DNA from: CAZDWZ01 sp964509425
GTDB lineage: Bacteria > Bdellovibrionota_C > UBA2361 > SZUA-149 > CAZDWZ01
DNA length: 64,000 bases
Assembly (NCBI GenBank): GCA_964509425.1
Contig: CAZDWZ010000001.1
Span: forward strand, 62,001-126,000
Reading direction: 5' to 3'
Shown: positions 61,669-64,000 of the stretch, one piece after another
Position numbering within the stretch: the stretch's first letter is position 1
Layout of the letters: each line of letters starts with the position of its first letter
Made by a program: the position numbers and the translations under genes
Notes under the pieces: generated by a model
Database searches by the model: none
Told to the model about the DNA's origin: nothing
The model's input: the letters and a program-made list of their open reading frames with translations, nothing else

Positions 61669-63174
61669 TTGTTACACCTGCCAGCTATGTCTCTCGTTCA
61701 GCTAAGAAAAAAGGGGCCGCTGGTCGAGCCTCTCTCAGGCGCTACGCCGGAAGGCTCCGAACCGCCGCGGGCTCTCAAATCACTCGCCCAGATCATCGAC
61801 AACGGTCTCTGTCACCGCTGTGGCAGCTGCGTTGGAATCTGCCCGACTGCCGTTCTCGGCTTGGACGGTGAGGATTATCCGGTCGTCAAGAATCTCTCGG
61901 CGTGCACGGATTGCGATCTTTGCGTCAAAGTTTGTCCGGGGGATGAGTTCGATGTGCCCAGCATGAGCGCTCAGATGTATTCCGAACCGGCGGACATTTG
62001 GGACATGCATGGACACTTTGAGCAAGGCTACGTTTCCTACGCAACGGATGTGAGGATCCGCGAAGGATCGACAAGCGGCGGTTTGGTGAGCGGTCTGCTC
62101 GTATCGATGCTCGAACGCGGAGAGATTGACGGCGCAATCGTCGTCGCCTCCGACGAAGTCGAGCTTTGGAAGGGTAAGCCGATTGTCGCACGAACTCGTG
62201 AAGAGATTCTCTCGGCGATGAAATCGAAATACGCCATTTCGCCGACCAACGCCGTCCTCGCGGAGGTGATTCAGCGCGAAGGGAAATACGCCCTCGTCGG
62301 ACTCCCGTGTCAAATTCACGGATTCCTGAAAGCAGCCCGGTTAAATAAGAAATTAAAAGATCGTGTGGTGCTCACGATCGGACTCTTTTGCCACGCAGCC
62401 GTGGAGCATGACGCCCTTCGTTATGTTTGGGATGAAGTTATCGAAGACAAACAGAACGTCGTGGGTTTCGTCTCACGAATTGGAAAGCATCCAGGAACGC
62501 CTCATGTGCGGTTGCGGGACGGAAGCTCCCGTCCGGTGTATTTTCCGAAGGCAAAAACATACCGGCCGAGCTCGCTCGAAATTCTGAACATTTTCTATCG
62601 ACTCTACACGCCTGGCCGGTGCCTGACTTGCTACGACTCGACTTCCGAGTTTGCCGACATTGCTGTGGGGGATCCTTGGATGGCGAACCCAAGCGATGAC
62701 GTAAAGCTGGAAGAAGGCTACAGCTTCGCTCTCGCAAGAACCGGCCGCGGAGTCCAGGCCCTCGAAAGGTCGGAATCCGTCGGCGATCTTCTCCTTGTTC
62801 GGATCACCAAAGAGCACGCAAGAAGCTCGAACCGGATGATGGGAAAAGAGAAGCGGCTTCGTGCCTTCCGAGTGCTCGAATCAAGACGACGACAGGGATT
62901 CCCGGTACCGGGATACGGAATGCCCACTCCTCGAATTCACGGAAAGCATCTCCTCGCAACCGAGCTGAACATGCTTTCCCATTTGTTCTGCTTCGTGGAC
63001 TGGGGAAAGCGAGCGATTCTCCGTTTTTCTTTCTCACCTCTCGGCTACAATCTCCTCCGGCTAAATTTCTACCGGCGCCGTTTCCGGGAGTTCCGGCGTG
63101 ATGTGGTTTCGAAAGCCCGCAGAAAATTTTTTGGCAAAGAAAACGTGGTTGCAAAAGATCCGGAAAGGACATGA
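61669..63174 (+). CDS. FrhB-like coenzyme F420 hydrogenase/dehydrogenase beta-subunit homologue
   Basis: The TTG at 61669 sits directly behind GGGAGG; the ATG at 61687 is the alternative. Two 4Fe-4S motifs are at the N-terminus: CHRCGSCVGICP and CTDCDLCVKVCP. The FrhB/FdhB core follows with EGSTSGGLVSGLLVSMLE, GLPCQIHGFLKAARLN, CLTCYDSTSEFADIAVGDPW and a C-terminal basic region. It is an iron-sulfur flavoprotein-type electron carrier. F420 use is not implied, since many bacteria use relatives in polysaccharide or other redox paths. It is coupled to the next gene. Confidence 0.9.
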   Translation: MLHLPAMSLVQLRKKGPLVEPLSGATPEGSEPPRALKSLAQIIDNGLCHRCGSCVGICPTAVLGLDGEDYPVVKNLSACTDCDLCVKVCPGDEFDVPSMSAQMYSEPADIWDMHGHFEQGYVSYATDVRIREGSTSGGLVSGLLVSMLERGEIDGAIVVASDEVELWKGKPIVARTREEILSAMKSKYAISPTNAVLAEVIQREGKYALVGLPCQIHGFLKAARLNKKLKDRVVLTIGLFCHAAVEHDALRYVWDEVIEDKQNVVGFVSRIGKHPGTPHVRLRDGSSRPVYFPKAKTYRPSSLEILNIFYRLYTPGRCLTCYDSTSEFADIAVGDPWMANPSDDVKLEEGYSFALARTGRGVQALERSESVGDLLLVRITKEHARSSNRMMGKEKRLRAFRVLESRRRQGFPVPGYGMPTPRIHGKHLLATELNMLSHLFCFVDWGKRAILRFSFSPLGYNLLRLNFYRRRFREFRRDVVSKARRKFFGKENVVAKDPERT

Positions 63175-63902
63175 GTGGCCTGAAATCCAATTTGGATATC
63201 CAAACCGGGGAGCCCGTTACTCCAACATCTCCTCGGGGTGCCCCGTCGCTCCATCTTTTCGGAACGGAAGAGCGCGGAGCGCAGATGCTGTTTTTCATCA
63301 CCGATCGCCCTTACGCGAAAAGTCATGCTGAAGAAAAATTTGCTCCATTCTCGACGAAATTCAGAATTGCCGTCTTATTGACTCCTCTTCCGAGCGTGAC
63401 TGAAGTGATTTCGGTCGCAGAGGAAATAGAGAAGCAACTCCTACAGGTCGGGACGAAACGGACCACCGTCGTCGGCGCAGGTGCTGGAACCCCGCTCGCA
63501 CAAGCGCTTGCCGCTCTCTTCCCGGATGTCGTTCGCCGGCTCGTGCTGGTAGACCCGACAGCGAGAGTCACTCCCGGCCTACTTCTTCGCACCATCGACC
63601 GAGTTGAACATTTTCTGCCATTCGGTCTGCCGCTTCGTCCCCTCACAGACGAATTTGATTCTCGCCCGCTTCTCCATCGAATTCGGTGCCCGGCTTTAGT
63701 CATCCGTTCGAATAACGCCTCGAAATACATTCGCGATCAAGCACTCCTGATCGCGTCGAAAATCCCGAATGCAAGAATTGAAGAGGTGCCTCGCGAGGGA
63801 ATCCTCTCAAAGGCAGACATCGAGCCGGGTTTTGTGAACCGCCTGCTCGACTTTCTTCAAGTTCCGGCAAAGCGTCCGCAGAAGAATATCGGGGGGAGCT
63901 GA
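63171..63902 (+). CDS. Alpha/beta-hydrolase-fold protein lacking the catalytic triad
   Basis: ATG 63171 overlaps the FrhB stop. The 243-residue protein follows the alpha/beta-hydrolase pattern: TVVGAGAGTPLAQALAALFP (nucleophile elbow), RLVLVDPTARV, CPALVIRSNNASKY (acid turn) and a C-terminal helix. Each active-site place is altered. The GxSxG serine is Ala, the acid-turn Asp is Asn, and the final Gly-His turn has no His. It is probably a pseudoenzyme or binding partner of the FrhB-like protein. Confidence 0.78.
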   Translation: MSGLKSNLDIQTGEPVTPTSPRGAPSLHLFGTEERGAQMLFFITDRPYAKSHAEEKFAPFSTKFRIAVLLTPLPSVTEVISVAEEIEKQLLQVGTKRTTVVGAGAGTPLAQALAALFPDVVRRLVLVDPTARVTPGLLLRTIDRVEHFLPFGLPLRPLTDEFDSRPLLHRIRCPALVIRSNNASKYIRDQALLIASKIPNARIEEVPREGILSKADIEPGFVNRLLDFLQVPAKRPQKNIGGS

Positions 63903-63931
63903 GGCTCATGCACGCGATCTCGGAGGATTTC

Positions 63932-64000
63932 ATGGGTCTCCAGATGGTGCTCCGATTCGTGAGCAACTGGTGGATCGTCTTCGCGATTGCTCCTCTCGTG
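63932..64000 (+). CDS. Membrane protein, 3' truncated by window edge
   Basis: ATG 63932 follows GGAGGATTTC and is 30 bases after the previous stop, so it belongs to the same operon. The 23 visible residues (MGLQMVLRFVSNWWIVFAIA) begin a membrane segment. It runs off the window. Confidence 0.6.
   Translation, partial: MGLQMVLRFVSNWWIVFAIAPLV

Overview
The window (about 64 kb, roughly 54-58 % G+C in most genes) looks like chromosomal DNA from a Gram-negative bacterium rich in secreted proteins and lipoproteins. Supporting signs are many signal peptides and lipoboxes, a TonB/TolA-type C-terminal domain, HEAT and ankyrin repeat proteins, a Hanks-type kinase and good Shine-Dalgarno sites. A deltaproteobacterial or Bdellovibrionota-like origin is a guess from gene content. 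No phylogenetic marker in the window settles it. I saw no phage, insertion sequence, transposase, integrase or CRISPR array.

Layout. 1-12.8 kb: the end of a biotin-dependent acyl-CoA carboxylase alpha subunit, secreted proteins (including two divergent genes whose products carry Cys-x8-Cys repeats), an esterase, tRNA-Glu(UUC), a DUF6502-type gene with a probable leaderless promoter, and a HEAT-repeat protein. 13-20.4 kb: an accessory-looking stretch of GC-rich orphan genes mixed with hairpins, one degraded gene copy, a deoxyhypusine-synthase-like gene and a secreted protein. 20.7-31.2 kb: an inositol-monophosphatase-family enzyme, an SRPBCC protein, an ankyrin protein, an NRDE protein and two M20 metallopeptidases. 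31.2-41 kb: a TonB-like protein, a DUF2383 ferritin-like protein, a kinase-lipoprotein operon and a 1709-residue Ig-repeat surface protein. 41-51.5 kb: a substrate-binding protein, an M28 peptidase, an hflX-ABC-F operon, topoisomerase IB, a truncated SYLF gene and a third M20 peptidase. 51.5-55.8 kb: a bestrophin-like channel and a complete ECF42-type sigma factor / YCII (DGPF) / VOC cluster. 56-58.2 kb: three translationally coupled phospholipid genes (CDP-alcohol phosphotransferase, PlsC, CdsA). 58.2-64 kb: two TRL-family lipoproteins, a PH-domain protein, a redoxin, a single-domain response regulator, and an FrhB-like iron-sulfur protein coupled to an alpha/beta-hydrolase-fold protein that has lost its catalytic triad.

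The most unusual feature is a set of eight isolated GC-rich genes of unknown or poorly defined function (7986, 13123, 14365, 15630, 18158, 19988, 28763 and 41878). Most have their own Shine-Dalgarno site. They sit singly between ordinary genes on either strand, and at least five have a hairpin just upstream of the start codon or just downstream of the stop. One family has a second, decayed copy 4.4 kb away (15356-15568). They resemble single-gene mobile cassettes without any visible mobility gene. Comparison with related genomes would be needed to prove this.
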